64,000 nucleotides of DNA from Anisodus tanguticus (GCA_034509755.1 CM067543.1:58584653-58648652), one strand, 5' to 3'. Shown: positions 11,657 through 23,093, numbered from the stretch's first letter. Notes: a model not told the origin generated them from the letters alone. A program made the numbers and translations.

Positions 11657-14454
11657 TGTTGACACCCAATTTTGTCCCATCTTTTTTGATTTTATTTGCA
11701 ATTTTTAATATTTTTGACACTTTACGACAATTTTAAAATATAGACATATATATGTATATATTATTATTATTATTATTATTTGTATTTTTTATTTGTCATT
11801 TGCATTTTTATATCACAATCATTCTTTATCCTAATATTATATGTTATTTTATTTTCGCAAAACGACATTGCATTTTTATTTTTATTTAAGCATTAAGCAT
11901 TTCACAAATATTATATTTTTATCATATTGTCATCTTTACAATTTATAAATTTTGCAAAGCTTTCTTTTTATATAATAAAACCTCTTTTTTATATTCTAAA
12001 CCCATAACCCATTTCATTTCCCCCAAAACAACTTCTACTCAATCCAAAACAATTCCTACCCAACCCAAACTAAAACCCATTTTCGTCCAAGCCCAACCCA
12101 TCACCCATTTTATTTCCCCAACCCAAAAAACAAATACCCAGGCCCAACGGAAAGCCCATCCGGATCGGCCCACTTCCCTTTTAACTCCCAATATCCTTTA
12201 TTTCCCCCCTTAAACCAAAACCCTACAACATCTAACTCCACAAACACAACAAAAAAGAAAACAACTCTCACTCTCCCTTTTTTTCAGCTCAGCCGCCGCA
12301 CACCCCCACACCCGGTCACCTCGCCAACACCACCACACCACCAACCACTCTACCCCACCTACGCCGGTCACCACACCCTCACCACTACCATACCCACAGT
12401 CGACAGCCCCCCATACCCGTGACCCCTACACGCCGGTCACCTCACCCATTGCCGCCACCAGTCGCCGTACACACCACCACGACCCCACACCGTCGGTCAC
12501 CCATACGCCACACCCATACCTACACCCCCCAAAATCCGAAACCCATCTATAAATACCCCCATTTTCGTTCACTGTTTTGGGGGGGGGGTCGATTTTGTGG
12601 ATTTTTTGTCCGAAAAGAGGGAGTTTTGGTCGGAGCTTATGTCGGAAATCGGGTATTATTTTGCCTTTTTTGCTCACTGTCGGGCCGGGTCGGGTCACCC
12701 GATTTAGGTAAGTTTTCCATATTTTTTATGCTTTTATATCTCCTTGTTGGTTATCTGAAGATTTGGAAAAAAAAAAGTTGTTCCGGGTGGGGTCACTTTA
12801 TTAGGTCGGGTCACGACCGTGTCGGGTCGACCGGTTCGGTTAAATTCCGATTTTTGTTGTGTTTATAGTGTTGTTGGTTACCCGAAAATTTGGAAAGAAT
12901 TTGATTCGGATTGAAGTATCCGACTCGGGTCGGGTCATTGTTCGGGTCGGGTCGATTCGACCGGTTCGAATGAATTTCCGATTTTTGTTTTAATATCTTG
13001 TTGTTTATTATCTGAAAAATAAAAAAAAATATTTGAATCGGGTCGGGTCAACCCGAAATCCGGGACGATCACTGTTCGGGATCCGGGTCGGGTCAAATTT
13101 CGAATTCGGGTCGGACATTTTTTTTTGCGAACTGCTGCTTTGTTTTTTTTGGCATTTAAACATCCGTGCAACGGATATTTTGTTGATTTACTTGTTTTGA
13201 ATTAAATACTACACTTAGGCCGATGAAATTAAATTTGAGGCCACACTTTTTTTCTTCTTTCGTTTCGTTTCTCTCTTTCTTTTGTTTTCTTTAACATCCG
13301 TGCAATGGATTAATGTTTTATTTGTTTTAACTAACACTACACTTAGGCCGATGAAATTGAATTTGAGGTCGCGCTTTTTTTATTTTTCGTTCCTCTGTTT
13401 TTTTTCGATTCTTGTTTAAGTATCCGGCAACGGATATCTTACCGTTCTATTTGTTTTATTGCCTTATTTATATCGCATTATGGCCGATGAAAAAATATCC
13501 GTCGATTTTTGAGGCCTCCACATTTGTAAAGACGAAAAATAAAACTTCTGGGCAAGGATGAAACTTAAATCTTTTTCACCCAAGAGACCAACATGTTCGG
13601 TAGGCAAGGCAACTAAAATGACCAACGAGTCATACGTTCGCAGCCACGACGTGATTGGAATGATCTTTTCAAAATTTGAGTCTGAGCCCTCCGTAATCAG
13701 AACATCTATTGTTTTGGATACGGATCCGAAGTTATATATATTCAATTGTTTCTAACCTTTTATTTTTGACAGCTTGCAAAGATAAAGTCAAAGAAGGCAA
13801 ATACCCCTCGGAGATTATTTATTTTTGTTGTTGTCTTTTACTTTCTTTAATTCAGCTTTATTTTCATCCTGTATTGTAATATTATTGTACTCATGAAATT
13901 ATTGAAATATTTAGAATAGATAGATAGAATTAATTGATAGGGTAGTCTAAAATTGGAAACCCATCGCTAGGTTATCTATTTTTAGGCTCGTCACCCATAC
14001 AATTTACATTGCATATATTTTTATCAATTTTCATACAAATGCATATTTATACTTTTTTTCAGCTTTACATGTAAATTAATGCCATACAAATGCATACTTG
14101 TACAAAATGCATCATTTTATTAACATCTTGTAACATTATTTTTATATTTGTAAAAACATGTATTTTTCTTAGCATAACAATTAACCTGAATTTGATCGGA
14201 TAACCGCGAGTTAGCGGATCTTAAAGGATGCCTAACCCCTTCCCTTTAGGATAATAAAGAACCCTTACCCAGAATTTCATTAGTTTCGTAGACCACAAAA
14301 TGGAGTTATTCTGCAGCATTTAGTTAACATTCAGGTGCCCTAATTCACCTTAGAATAATTAGGTGGCGACTCCTCAAGCAAGCATTTTTAATCCATCCGA
14401 TGGGAATTGACGCCATCGCGTCGCGAAGCCTGCAGGTCAAAATCGGGCGCGACA
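11657..14454 (+). repeat. 3' LTR of the non-coding long-LTR element, complete
   Basis: 2798 bases, beginning TGTTGACACC and ending GGGCGCGACA (TG...CA). It has a C-rich block (12290-12540) and the TATA box CTATAAATA at 12547-12555, which implies a U3 of about 0.9 kb and an unusually long R-U5 of about 1.9 kb. Downstream are degenerate CGGGTCGGGTC blocks spaced about 120 bases apart. A 149-codon ORF across the TATA region also exists in the 5' LTR, but only because the LTRs are duplicates. Confidence 0.95.
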
Positions 14455-14489
14455 ATACCCGTATGGACGTCATCCAAGACATCGGGGAG
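14455..14489 (-). pseudogene. 35-bp copia B RT remnant between LTR and hAT element
   Basis: The complement reads on from the RT fragment at 17974: after the duplicated TCGGGGAG it encodes the equivalent of SWMTSIRV, matching copia A at 55695-55727. It proves that the hAT and the LTR element both landed in the same copia RT gene. Bases 14482-14489 are one copy of the hAT target duplication. Confidence 0.85.
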
Positions 14490-17400
14490 TAAGATTGGCC
14501 AGTGGGCCAGGACGACCCGACCCCGTCCCTAGCCTGACCCGAGCCCGCCCCGACCCCGATTAATAAAATAAATAAAAAATGGTAGCGGGACTCGAACCGG
14601 GACGGGACAATGTCTCATCCCGACCCGTCCTGAGCCCGCCCCAGGCCCGCCCGTCCCGAGCCCGCCCCGAGCTCGCCCCTTGTCCCCCCTTTGTAAAAAT
14701 AGTCGTTGCACCAACGACCAATTTATATTTTGGCCGTTGGGCAACGGCCATTTTTGGCCCCCCCTCCCCCAACCCCCTACCCCTTAATATTTATTTTTAA
14801 CACATAAGTTATTATATTTACACTTTAACCCAAATTTTCAACTATAAATAACTCAATTTCTCTTCATCTTTCTCACAAATCTTCCTACAATCTCTCTAAT
14901 CTCTCAATATATCTCTCTACAAGTCTACATTGTTTACTAAAGACTCAACTTTATTTATTCATTTGGGAATTGGGAGTGAAGTTGGCAACTAGCTTGAGGA
15001 TCTTCTATTGAGCAAAATTTCAATTTTCAACCACTCGATTACACGTCGACGTTACGTCGGGGTTTGGTACATTCGTTCTTTCATTAAATTATTATTGTCT
15101 GTTTATTTTATTTAGCGCACTTATTTTTATTATCTTTAATTATTTATTATCATAATTAAAATGAAATTTTTAAGAGGTATGTTTAAGGATAAGGGTGCTT
15201 CTTCTAGTAGGGGCAACGGGGGCAAGGATACTTCTTCTAGTCATCTTATTCCTTCACAGGATGATTTTGTTGATACTCAACATTTTCCTACAATACCATT
15301 AGATTTAGACGAGGAGCTATTTTCTGGAACTCAAGAAGACTTTAATTTAGATGATGATACACCCACTAATGTTGATGACAACACACCCACTAGTGCACCT
15401 TCAACTGAGATGCCTCATATTCCCCCTAGTATGAGACGAGGTCCAGCAAACCGACCATTAAAATCAGATGCATGGATATTTTTTTATAGGGACGTAGAGA
15501 ATCAAGTAGCTAGATGTAAAATTTGTAAAAATGTTTTAAAATTTAAAACTGGAAAAGGTCACGGTGGGACGGGGTTTTTAATTAGACACGTAGTAAGTGC
15601 TCATCCAGCTAGGTATGCCCAATATCAGGCTTTAAAACCGGGTGCGCAAACGCCTGCTCGATCGGGACAAGGTCCACATACTGATACTGTCCCGGACCAA
15701 GTACATGGTCAAATTAACCCTATGACGGGGGAAATTGTAGGCCCTAAATACAATAAACATAGAGATATGGAAGCAATATCAAAATTAGTTGATGTGGAGG
15801 GTTTGCCTTTTTCATTTCCTTCATCTCCTGGTTTTATTCATTACATTAGAGATATATATAATCTTGCTTTTAACGGTTTTCCTAGATCAACTGTTAAGAG
15901 AGATGTATTTAAATTCGCACATGAATATCAATAATATTTACGTTATTCATTATATCATTTTAATGGCAAAGTATCTATCACGTCTGATATAGGTCGTAAT
16001 ACTAACGGCCATGATTATTTAACTGTAACTTGTCATTGGATAGATTATAAATGGTCTATGCAAAAACGTATCTTAGCGTATAGATATATAGATGATAGGC
16101 ACACTTTGGTACTTTTATTGCGTATAATATTTATCAAGTGTGCCATTATTATGGAATAACCGATAAAATTATGACTATTACATTAGATAACGCTTCTTCT
16201 AAGAATTACGCTATTACAATTTTAAAAAATAGTTTAACTCCATCTTTTCCATATCATTTTCATATAAAATGCGCGTGCCATATATATAACTTAATTGTAA
16301 AGGATGGTCTATCACTTTTTGAAGACATTCTTAGTAAAATACAATTTGCTATAAACTTTATTTTTAAAAGTAATAGAGTACAACGAAGAAAAGAATATAA
16401 AAAAATTTGTCACGATTGTGGACTACCTTATAGAAAAATTCCAGAAGAAGTATCCACTATGTGGAATTCTTTATACGAGCAACTACTTTTTGCTTATGAC
16501 TATAGAAAACCTATAACTTTATTTTTTAACTCTCATAATCAAAATCCAGCTTATATGGTTGTAGATAGTGATTGGGTAAAAATTCACGAACTTATTGTAT
16601 TTTTAGAGAAATTTTTTCAAGCAACAAAAGAATTTTCCGGTATATATTATCATACTATATCAACTATGTTGTTTTATATAACTCTAATATTTTTATTACT
16701 TAGTGAATATATGGAAAAACCAGCGTATATGACAGTTATTAAAAAAATATTTTATTCTTATTCCCACTATTTATATTATTGGTGTTGTATTAAATCCGAC
16801 TATTAAAATAGACGGTACTAAATCACTAATTGAAACTATTTACGATTGTATAGAAGTACTACCACCTCCAAGTCCCAAAAATCTAAACCACTCACTACCT
16901 ATTGAACAAACTAAAGAAGAAGTGTTGTCTAGCGTAGAAGACCAATGCAAAAAAATATATAGGTTTTACCAACAAGAAACTGCTAGTAACTTACAGGCTT
17001 CCATACCATCTTCTTCATCTTCAACACAACCTCACAAAAGACATGTTGTTTCTGCGGCTAGTATTGAAAGCCTTAGAAATAGAATGTGCGGCCGTACCAC
17101 TACTAACCAAATTAATGAGTTGGATATTTTTGTTTTGTAGAGTTCTGTACCGTACCAAGAAGTTATCAATGAAGATGGACATGAAGACTTGCTGAAATAC
17201 TGGAGGGGGAATGAGAAGACCTTTCCGACACTTTCAATTATGGTCCGAGATGTTTTGAACATTCAAGCGTCATCGACTGCGTCTGAAAGCGCCTTTTCTG
17301 CCGGCAGATATCAAATAGGAGACCATAGACACTCATTAGCCGGAGACAGCTTGGAAATTGAAGTATTATTCAGAAATTGGATACGAGCGGAGCGGAGAAG

Positions 17401-17965
17401 GTGCGGTCAACCGGAGATCAACGAAGAAGAAGACGAAAACTACAACGAAATCTTATCCGAAGGTAGTGGAAGCGACATGGACCAATTTGACCAACAAAAT
17501 ACCAATTCCAACCGAAGAACCACAAGAAATTATCAAGCAATTAGAACATGTTTTTTGAGAATGTAATTTTTTTAATTGCAATTTTATTATGTAATTTGCA
17601 ACTTTTGGACAACACCACAAAATTGCAATTTAGATTTTAGACAATTGTATTTGTATTAAAAAAAACCATATGTCTATTAAATAATATAAGAGGCACAAAA
17701 ACAGCCTTGGGATGTTTTTATTACACTATCTTGTCTTGTTTATTGAGTTTTTTAATACATATGTTATTAAAAAAAATATTAAAAATAGGAAAACCCGCCT
17801 CGACCCCGACCCCGCCCCGACCTTATTCCGACGGGATCGAGATCGGGATGGGACTGGAGCAAGTCCCGCCAGACCCGACCCCGCCAGAACCGACCCCGCC
17901 CCCTTCGCCCATCCCGCCACGACCCCGACCCCGCCAGACCCGAGCCCGGCCACTGGCCAGGCCTA
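14490..17965 (+). mobile_element. hAT-superfamily DNA transposon with intact ends
   Basis: 3476 bases bounded by terminal inverted repeats TAAGATTGGCCAGTGG (left) and TAGGCCTGGCCAGTGG (right, reverse complement), 13 of 16 identical, starting TA as in Ac and Tam3. Perfect 8-bp target duplications TCGGGGAG lie at 14482-14489 and 17966-17973, the size typical of hAT. The subterminal 170 bases on each side are very GC-rich with repeated CCCGACCCC-type blocks. The transposase inside is broken, so present mobility would need another source. Confidence 0.95.
15161..17566 (+). pseudogene. hAT transposase, BED finger and dimerisation domain, frame-broken
   Basis: The first block, 15161-15934 (257 codons), starts at ATG after a plausible leader. 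It has an acidic N-terminus, then a BED-type zinc finger at about residues 100-150 (CKICKNVLKF, then IRHVVSAHPARY). Coding similarity continues out of frame at 15935-16120: SITSDIG is the likely first catalytic Asp of the RNase H-like fold, followed by VTCHWID. The block 16138-16806 has TITLDNASSKN (second catalytic Asp) and the CACH motif. The block 16922-17138 is a spacer. The block 17189-17566 has the hAT C-terminal dimerisation region (ASSTASESAFSAG, then LFRNW). At least three frame breaks (about 15935, 16120 and 16806-17190) make it a pseudogene, unless some gaps are introns, which I do not see clearly. Confidence 0.88.
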
Positions 17966-17973
17966 TCGGGGAG

Positions 17974-18377
17974 TACGTGTCAAAATAGTCAAGGCCTTCC
18001 TTCTACCAATAGCCCTTGACTACCAACATGGCCTTGTACTTATCTATAGACCCATCTGTTTTAAACTTTTGTTTGAGTATCCATTTACAACCCAACAGTT
18101 TGTTTCCCGGAGGAAGATCAACCAACTCCCAAGTATGGTTATGCAGGATGGAGTCTATTTCACTCTCAATAACTTCTTTCCAGAGTTGTGACTCTGGAGT
18201 TGACAATGCTTCAACAACTGTCCTTGGTTCGTCATCAACCATATAAGCTACAAAGTCAGGACCGAAGGATTTATCCTTCCTGGCCCTTTTACTTCGCTTT
18301 GTTTCCATCTCTGGAGTCTCCAAGTTCTGAGAATCTGGAACACTAGTTTCCGGATATTCAGCCACTTCGAAGTCCAC
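17974..18377 (-). pseudogene. Copia B RT N-terminal segment
   Basis: The minus-strand frame 18377-18003 carries the linker to RT: TVVEALSTPESQLWKEVIE, then LGCKWILKQKF, the conserved start of copia RT, and VVKGYW. The YVDD portion lies far left at about 2030. It ends at the hAT insertion within the codons for FDTYSP, the next RT motif. Confidence 0.85.
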
Positions 18378-18548
18378 TAGATCTTAAACATCTAGATCCG
18401 GGCAGTAAATGACTCCTAGTTCCTGAGAGATTTGTTCATAACTTCGTTTGCGAGAGGTTATGTCTTTTTCCTTTCTAGGAAAAGTATCCTCAAATAATTG
18501 AGCATTCCTTAATTCCATGATTGTACCACCGTGGATATCTGGAATATT

Positions 18549-19301
18549 TTACTTATGCACTAAGAATCGATAAGCACTACTGTTATTTGCATATTCGATA
18601 AAAATGCAATCTACAGTCTTAGGCCCAATCTTGACCTGCTTTGGCTTGAGCACTTCGACATTTGTCAAACAACCCCACACCTTTAAATATATATAGGTGG
18701 GTTTCTTTTCTTTCCATGATTCATATGGAGTTTTGTCCTTACCCTTATGTGGGACTCTGTTAAGAATCGTATTAGCGGTAAGGATGACTTTTTCCCACAT
18801 GTTTTGGGGAAGACCGGAATTGATGAGCAAGGCATTCATCATTTCCTTCAATGTGCGGTTCTTGCGTTCCGCAACACCGTTCGACTGAGGTGAGTATGGA
18901 GCCGTCATTTGATGAACAATGCCCGATTCGGCACAATATTCCTCAAATAGCGCTACGTATTCTCCCCCTCTATCGCTACGAATGGATTTAATCCACATGC
19001 TAAGTTGGTTTTCAACTTCTGCTTTGTAACGTCGAAACGCTTCAAAGGCTTCATCTTTACTTTTCCACAAGTAAAGGTAACGATACCTTGTGCTATCATC
19101 AATGAATGTCATAAAGTACTTGTTCCCTCTCCTAGTTTGTGCAAACTTTAAATCACATATATCTGTGTGAATAAGTTCTAGAGGAGCGATATTCCTTTCG
19201 ACGGATCGAAAATAAAGCTTTGTGAGTTTTGCCTTTACGCACATCTCACACTTATGTTGAGGGTTTACGTCGATAGACGGCAACAACTCCAACTTAACCA
19301 A
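18549..19301 (-). pseudogene. Copia B integrase core
   Basis: A 250-residue open block. The zinc-binding CEMC end is at the N-terminus. The catalytic D,D,E residues are all visible: HTDICD, IRSDRGGEY and NGVAERKNRT. The integrase is followed by the usual copia linker (KVWGC, KIGPKTVDCIFI). It is truncated by a stop near 18549 and is out of frame with the protease. In copia A the first Asp segment is deleted, so this copy is the better guide to the family. Confidence 0.9.
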
Positions 19302-19330
19302 CCTTTGGATTGACTTGTAGTTAACATGTC

Positions 19331-19795
19331 CTAATCTATGATGTCATAAATTAGAGGACTCAAACAAGTAAGATTACTGCTTGCACATATTACAGACATA
19401 GCATTAACTTTGAAGAGGCCTTCACAGACGAAGCCTCTTCCCACAAAAGTTCCATTCTTGGTGATTACAAACTTATTGGACTCAAATACTATCCTAAAAC
19501 CAGCATTAACCAATAAATGACCTGAAATTAAATTTCTCCTAGCAGGGACATACATCACCTCCTTTAGAGTGAGCTCCTTTCCAGAAGTCATCTTCAGTAC
19601 TACCTTTCCTACTTCCATCACGTTAGAGGAAGCGTTGTCACCCATGGACAACTTCTTATTTGTAACTGGTGTATAAGTGGATAAGGCATCTCTATTGGAA
19701 CAGATGTGTCTGGTAGCACCCGTGTCCATCCACCATTGTGTGGGATTCTCAACAAGGTTTACTTCAAGCACCACCACCGAGAACTCCTCAATCAT
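19331..19795 (-). pseudogene. Copia B aspartic protease
   Basis: WWMDTGATRHICSNRDA contains the DTGA active-site motif of retropepsins, followed by GKVVLKMTSGKELTL and the region leading to the integrase. The stop at about 19331 separates it from the integrase. It is homologous to 53950-54300 in copia A. Confidence 0.85.
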
Positions 19796-19799
19796 GTCG

Positions 19800-20880
19800 T
19801 CAAGAAGTGTCTTTAACGACGTTAGCCTGTGCCTTACCTTTGGCCTTGGCCTTCTCTTGTTGCTCAGTCTTGAGCTTGCGGTAGTCCTTGATCATGTGAC
19901 CAGGTTTCCCACAGTGGTGACCGTTTCCTTTGAACTTCTCCGCCGCTTGGGTCTTACCGTCTTTCTGGAACTTGCGCTTCTTGCTTGGGTTCCCTTTGGC
20001 CTCAGCCAAATTTGCCTTTGCCTCAGCCAGATGTGCCTTTGCCTCAGCGGGTTGTTTGCCCCTAGGCAAGACCTTCTTATTATCTTCTTGAATATGGAGT
20101 TTGATAATAAGTTATTCAAAGGTCATCTCATTTGTCTTGAGTTTTAAGTAACTCATAAACTCATTCCACGAGGATGGTAACTTTTTAATCAGTGATGCAT
20201 CCAAAAAATGCTCATTTGGTTTCATACCTTTCAAATCTAGGTGATGTAGAATCATTTGAAATTCTTGGACTTGGGACATCACAGTTTTGCTATCCACCAT
20301 TTGAAATTTCAGGAATTTTCCAATGATGAATTTCTTAGTACCAATATTTTGTGCGTTGTACTTCTTCTGCATCTTTTCCCATAACTATTTGGTTGTGCCT
20401 ACGGTGCAATAAACCATGTACAGTGGGTCTGGCAGACAATTTAGAATATAGTTCTTATAGATGAAGTCACTATGACTCCAAGCATCACGAACCATCTTCA
20501 TACCATTAATGACATGGATACCTTGGCCCCCTCCAGTCGTTTCATTAGGCCGATGGCCCACTTCATCTCCATCTTGTGGAGGATTTTCTGTTAGAAAACG
20601 AGTCATTCCCATAACAGTTTGATAAAATAACATATTCTGCTGACATCTCTTGAAGTTGGAGCCCATGAATTTTTCTGGGCGTTCATGATGGAACCCGGAG
20701 GGTGGGGGAACTGTAACGTTCCCTTGAGCAACAAGAAAGGCGTTGGATGAGCCTTGAGCAGTGGTGAAGGCATTTGGTGTGCCTTAAGCAGCAGTAAGGA
20801 AGGCAGAGGGGTTGCCTTGAGTAGCAGCTGCAGAATCAGAAACGAGTTGTTCTCTTCCAGTTATCTCTTCTAAGCACTTG
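19800..20880 (-). pseudogene. Copia B gag with decayed zinc knuckle
   Basis: Three blocks in different frames. 20666-20385 holds the gag N-region (TGGGQGIHVINGMKMVRDAW). 20372-20112 has FLKFQMVDSKTVMSQVQEFQ and LPSSWNEFMSYLKLKT. 20069-19800 has Lys/Ala-rich AEAKAHLAEAKANLAEAKG direct repeats, then a zinc knuckle read as GHHCGKPGHMIKDY, in which the first and last metal ligands (Cys in copia A) are replaced by Gly and Tyr. The Ala/Ser/Gln-rich N-terminus lies at 20700-20880 and has lost the ATG used by copia A. Confidence 0.82.
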
Positions 20881-20900
20881 CAACAATCTTGTCTTAAAAT

Positions 20901-21725
20901 TGTGGGTTACAACAATTGCAGGAAACATGACGTAAGTAAATATTACAAATTGCTAGAAAGAATAAACTAAAGATTACAATAAACTGGAATCAAGAACGAT
21001 AGAAACTCCTTGTAATTTGCTGAGTCGAGTGATGACACTCTGTCTTTAAGACAAGATTTTCCCGTATATATCCTTTTACGTTGTCGGACAATAGTCTCCC
21101 AAGATACAACAACAACTTAACAAATGAGCAAAGGAAACTCAAATGTTACTCTTGAAGAACTTTGAGTATAGTAAACTTGCTAGAGAGGAAGAAGAAGATT
21201 TCAGAAAATTCTGTGAATATTTCTAAGTGTTTAACAATTGAGCCAAATGCCTCAAATTATAGTGTAAGGAGATGACCCCTCAACTAGCCAACTAATGGCC
21301 TTCAATAGCCATATAATGACACTTATTGATGGGTTATATTCATCCAAATAATGGCTGAATTCATGTACCAAATAATGGAGATTCAATGCTCCAAAACCAG
21401 CCCAAAAGTCAGAACTTTCCATCTTTCCGTCGCAACATTCTGCCTCCGAAGCTCCGCGGCTCTGCGAATTAGTGCCGCGGCTCTAGTGACTGAACACCCA
21501 ATTAGCGCCGCGGCGCTGCCAGGGAGGCTCTCCGGCGCCTTGGCTCCGACGGGGCTGCGTCGCGGCCCTTCGCGGCTCCGCAGCGATTTCCGACTTGTTT
21601 CATCTTACACTTCGTACACTTCTTCCTTCGTTTACTAACGTGGAATACTTTGTCATTTGGCCAATAACCATCCATCATTCTATGTCTCAAACGTCTCACT
21701 TACGTACCAATATCTCTTTCCAACA
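20901..21725 (-). repeat. 5' LTR of copia B
   Basis: 825 bases. On the minus strand it starts TGTTGGAAAGAG at 21725 and ends GTAACCCACA at 20901 (TG...CA). It resembles the copia A LTR in its ends and in the CACTCGACTCAG and GTCTTAAAGACAGAG block, but is more diverged in the middle. A GC-rich stretch with repeated CCGCGGC palindromes lies at 21450-21600. A segment at 21045-21058 is complementary to the 14 bases just after the LTR. Confidence 0.88.
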
Positions 21726-21855
21726 CTTTTTGTGAAAGTGGAACTTCAAACGGTATTTGCACGCAAACTTCAAATATTTTGGCTTGATCAGGCCCAAACT
21801 TCATATATTTTTATGTAGTTTACCTTAGCAGTCCATACTTCAACCAAAATATTTA

Positions 21856-22037
21856 GGAGTCGTTTGATATGACAGATCAACAAAATTAATCCTGAAATAA
21901 AAATTTAATATCTCCTTATCTCATGTTTGGTTGGAATAATCCGGGATTATAGTATTATTTTATTCCACATTGAGAGTGGAATAACTAATCCCGAAATTAG
22001 TTATTGCGAAATAACTTGTTTTCAATCAAACGAGCTC
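21856..22037. mobile_element. Harbinger/Tourist-type MITE
   Basis: 182 bases with inverted ends GGAGTCGTTTGAT (left) and ATCAAACGAGCTC (right), flanked by TTA target duplications (21853-21855 and 22038-22040). The internal sequence is AT-rich with further inverted symmetry around GGAATAATCC and GGAATAACTAATCCC. A TTA duplication and this size fit PIF/Harbinger MITEs. It sits about 1.05 kb upstream of the RNR1 start codon. Confidence 0.78.
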
Positions 22038-22040
22038 TTA

Positions 22041-22820
22041 AAAGTCTAGTTAAATCCCAAATTGTGACATTTTGATCACCTAAATTATAAGAAAATGCTT
22101 ATCCGAAAAAGAAAGAGAAAAGAACACATCCTTTTGTGAAGCATGCTGAAGTGAATTCAAAATTCAAACTTTTGAATTAAGATTAAAAAGAAAATTTGAA
22201 ATGAAATTTAAATTTGCGAATATGTTGACTTTCAATACAAATTTCGAGTTTGGATCCCAACCAAAAAAGAAAAGAAAAAGATAAACAGTACTCAATGGTC
22301 CAAACTCCAGATTCCAAACTTGTAATGAAAGCTAACCTATTCATCATATTAATTGGTCCCTGCCTAACACACCAAAATTTATAAAAGTTGGCGGCAAAAC
22401 TAAAATTATAAAATGAGCATTAAAATTGATATTTATAATTTTAAAATAATATTTAAAAGTTAAGTGGACATATATATTTAATTTTGGTTATTTTAAAATA
22501 TTTTTATTATGTGAAATTTCCGTTAAGACGAATATTATGTTTAATAATAATATGCACGCACTCTTACTACTTAAATATGAAGTCGTTGCTATAGAAAATG
22601 TATGATAATGTGCGCTTGATCAGTTACTATCATTTTATATCCTTAATAACTCAGTAAAATCATAATAAAAACATTTAAATTTTGTTACTACTCTTGCTAG
22701 AATAATTTTTATGTTGTTTCTAAACTTTACAAATATATTTCTAGAATCTAAATCACAAAATATCAACTATTTCTTTTTACAATTATCTCAAATTTTTATT
22801 AGTTCCCACAAAAATCCTTG
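22041..22820 (+). other. AT-rich region upstream of RNR1
   Basis: No coding region is seen. It contains an E2F-like TTGGCGGC at 22388-22395, about 700 bases before the start codon; the rest is AT-rich with no recognised elements. Confidence 0.5.
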
Positions 22821-22823
22821 CAA

Positions 22824-22834
22824 GTGGGCCCCAC
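22824..22834. promoter_or_regulatory. TCP-type site, GTGGGCCCCAC
   Basis: This is a palindromic match to the GTGGGNCC class of TCP-factor sites found in plant proliferation genes. It is 260 bases upstream of the RNR1 ATG and close to two E2F-like sites. Function is inferred from sequence only. Confidence 0.5.
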
Positions 22835-22879
22835 ATCCAACTTCTCCTACACTTTTCCTCTCATTTCCAGCCATATTTA

Positions 22880-22908
22880 CCCGCCAACCCGCTCTTTCAT
22901 TTGGCGGG
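22880..22908. promoter_or_regulatory. Paired E2F-like sites in RNR1 proximal promoter
   Basis: CCCGCCAA (22880-22887, reverse site) and TTTGGCGGG (22900-22908, forward site) form an inverted pair about 190 bases before the RNR1 ATG. TTTSSCGS-type E2F sites drive S-phase expression of plant ribonucleotide reductase genes (established for tobacco RNR genes), which matches the role of the downstream gene. Confidence 0.65.
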
Positions 22909-23093
22909 AAAATTTCAAAACCCTAATTTTGTACTTAAAAAAGAAGAAAAGGAAATTCAATTACAACAAAAATTAAAAAACCTAATGTTATATATATACA
23001 CATATATATCACTGAGATTATATCAATCCCTATAGATCCATTTTGTCTGACAAGTGTTCGACGAAATTCCTCAGTGAAAAAAAGAGCGTCGAG

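Larger units (their letters stand above)
2155..14454 (+). mobile_element. Non-autonomous long-LTR retrotransposon (LARD-like), nested in copia B
   Basis: This is a 12.3-kb element made of a truncated 5' LTR (2155-4533), an internal region (4534-11656) and a 3' LTR (11657-14454). A tRNA-type PBS beginning TGGCGACTCC lies 3 bases after the 5' LTR, and a polypurine tract AAAGAGGGG (11644-11652) precedes the 3' LTR. No gag, protease, RT or integrase motif is visible in any frame of the internal 7.1 kb, so it must be mobilised in trans. The LTR style (TGTTGACACCC start) resembles Ty3/gypsy-derived families common in Solanaceae; that assignment is inference. High LTR similarity suggests a fairly young insertion. 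The right flank (14455 onward) is copia RT; the left flank resumes copia RT about 200 coding bases further on, so about 200 bases of copia and 414 of LTR were lost together. Confidence 0.88.
17974..20900 (-). mobile_element. Copia B internal region: gag to start of RT
   Basis: This is the 5' (element-orientation) part of a minus-strand Ty1/copia element whose LTR is 20901-21725. Order from right to left: gag, zinc knuckle, protease, integrase, linker, RT start. This order (integrase before RT) defines copia. The element continues at 14455-14489 and 1393-2154 beyond the nested insertions. It has several stops and frameshifts but is closely related to copia A at 51.5-58.9 kb. Confidence 0.9.

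Noticed and set aside
21351..21699. Arg/Ala-rich ORFs on both strands in the copia B LTR
   Set aside because: Produced by the GC-rich palindromic CCGCGGC segment within the LTR; no conserved domain.
23043..23093. Upstream in-frame ATG for RNR1
   Set aside because: Plant R1 proteins begin MYVVKRDGRQ at 23094. The 17 extra codons are not part of the family and the downstream ATG gives the expected 808 residues.
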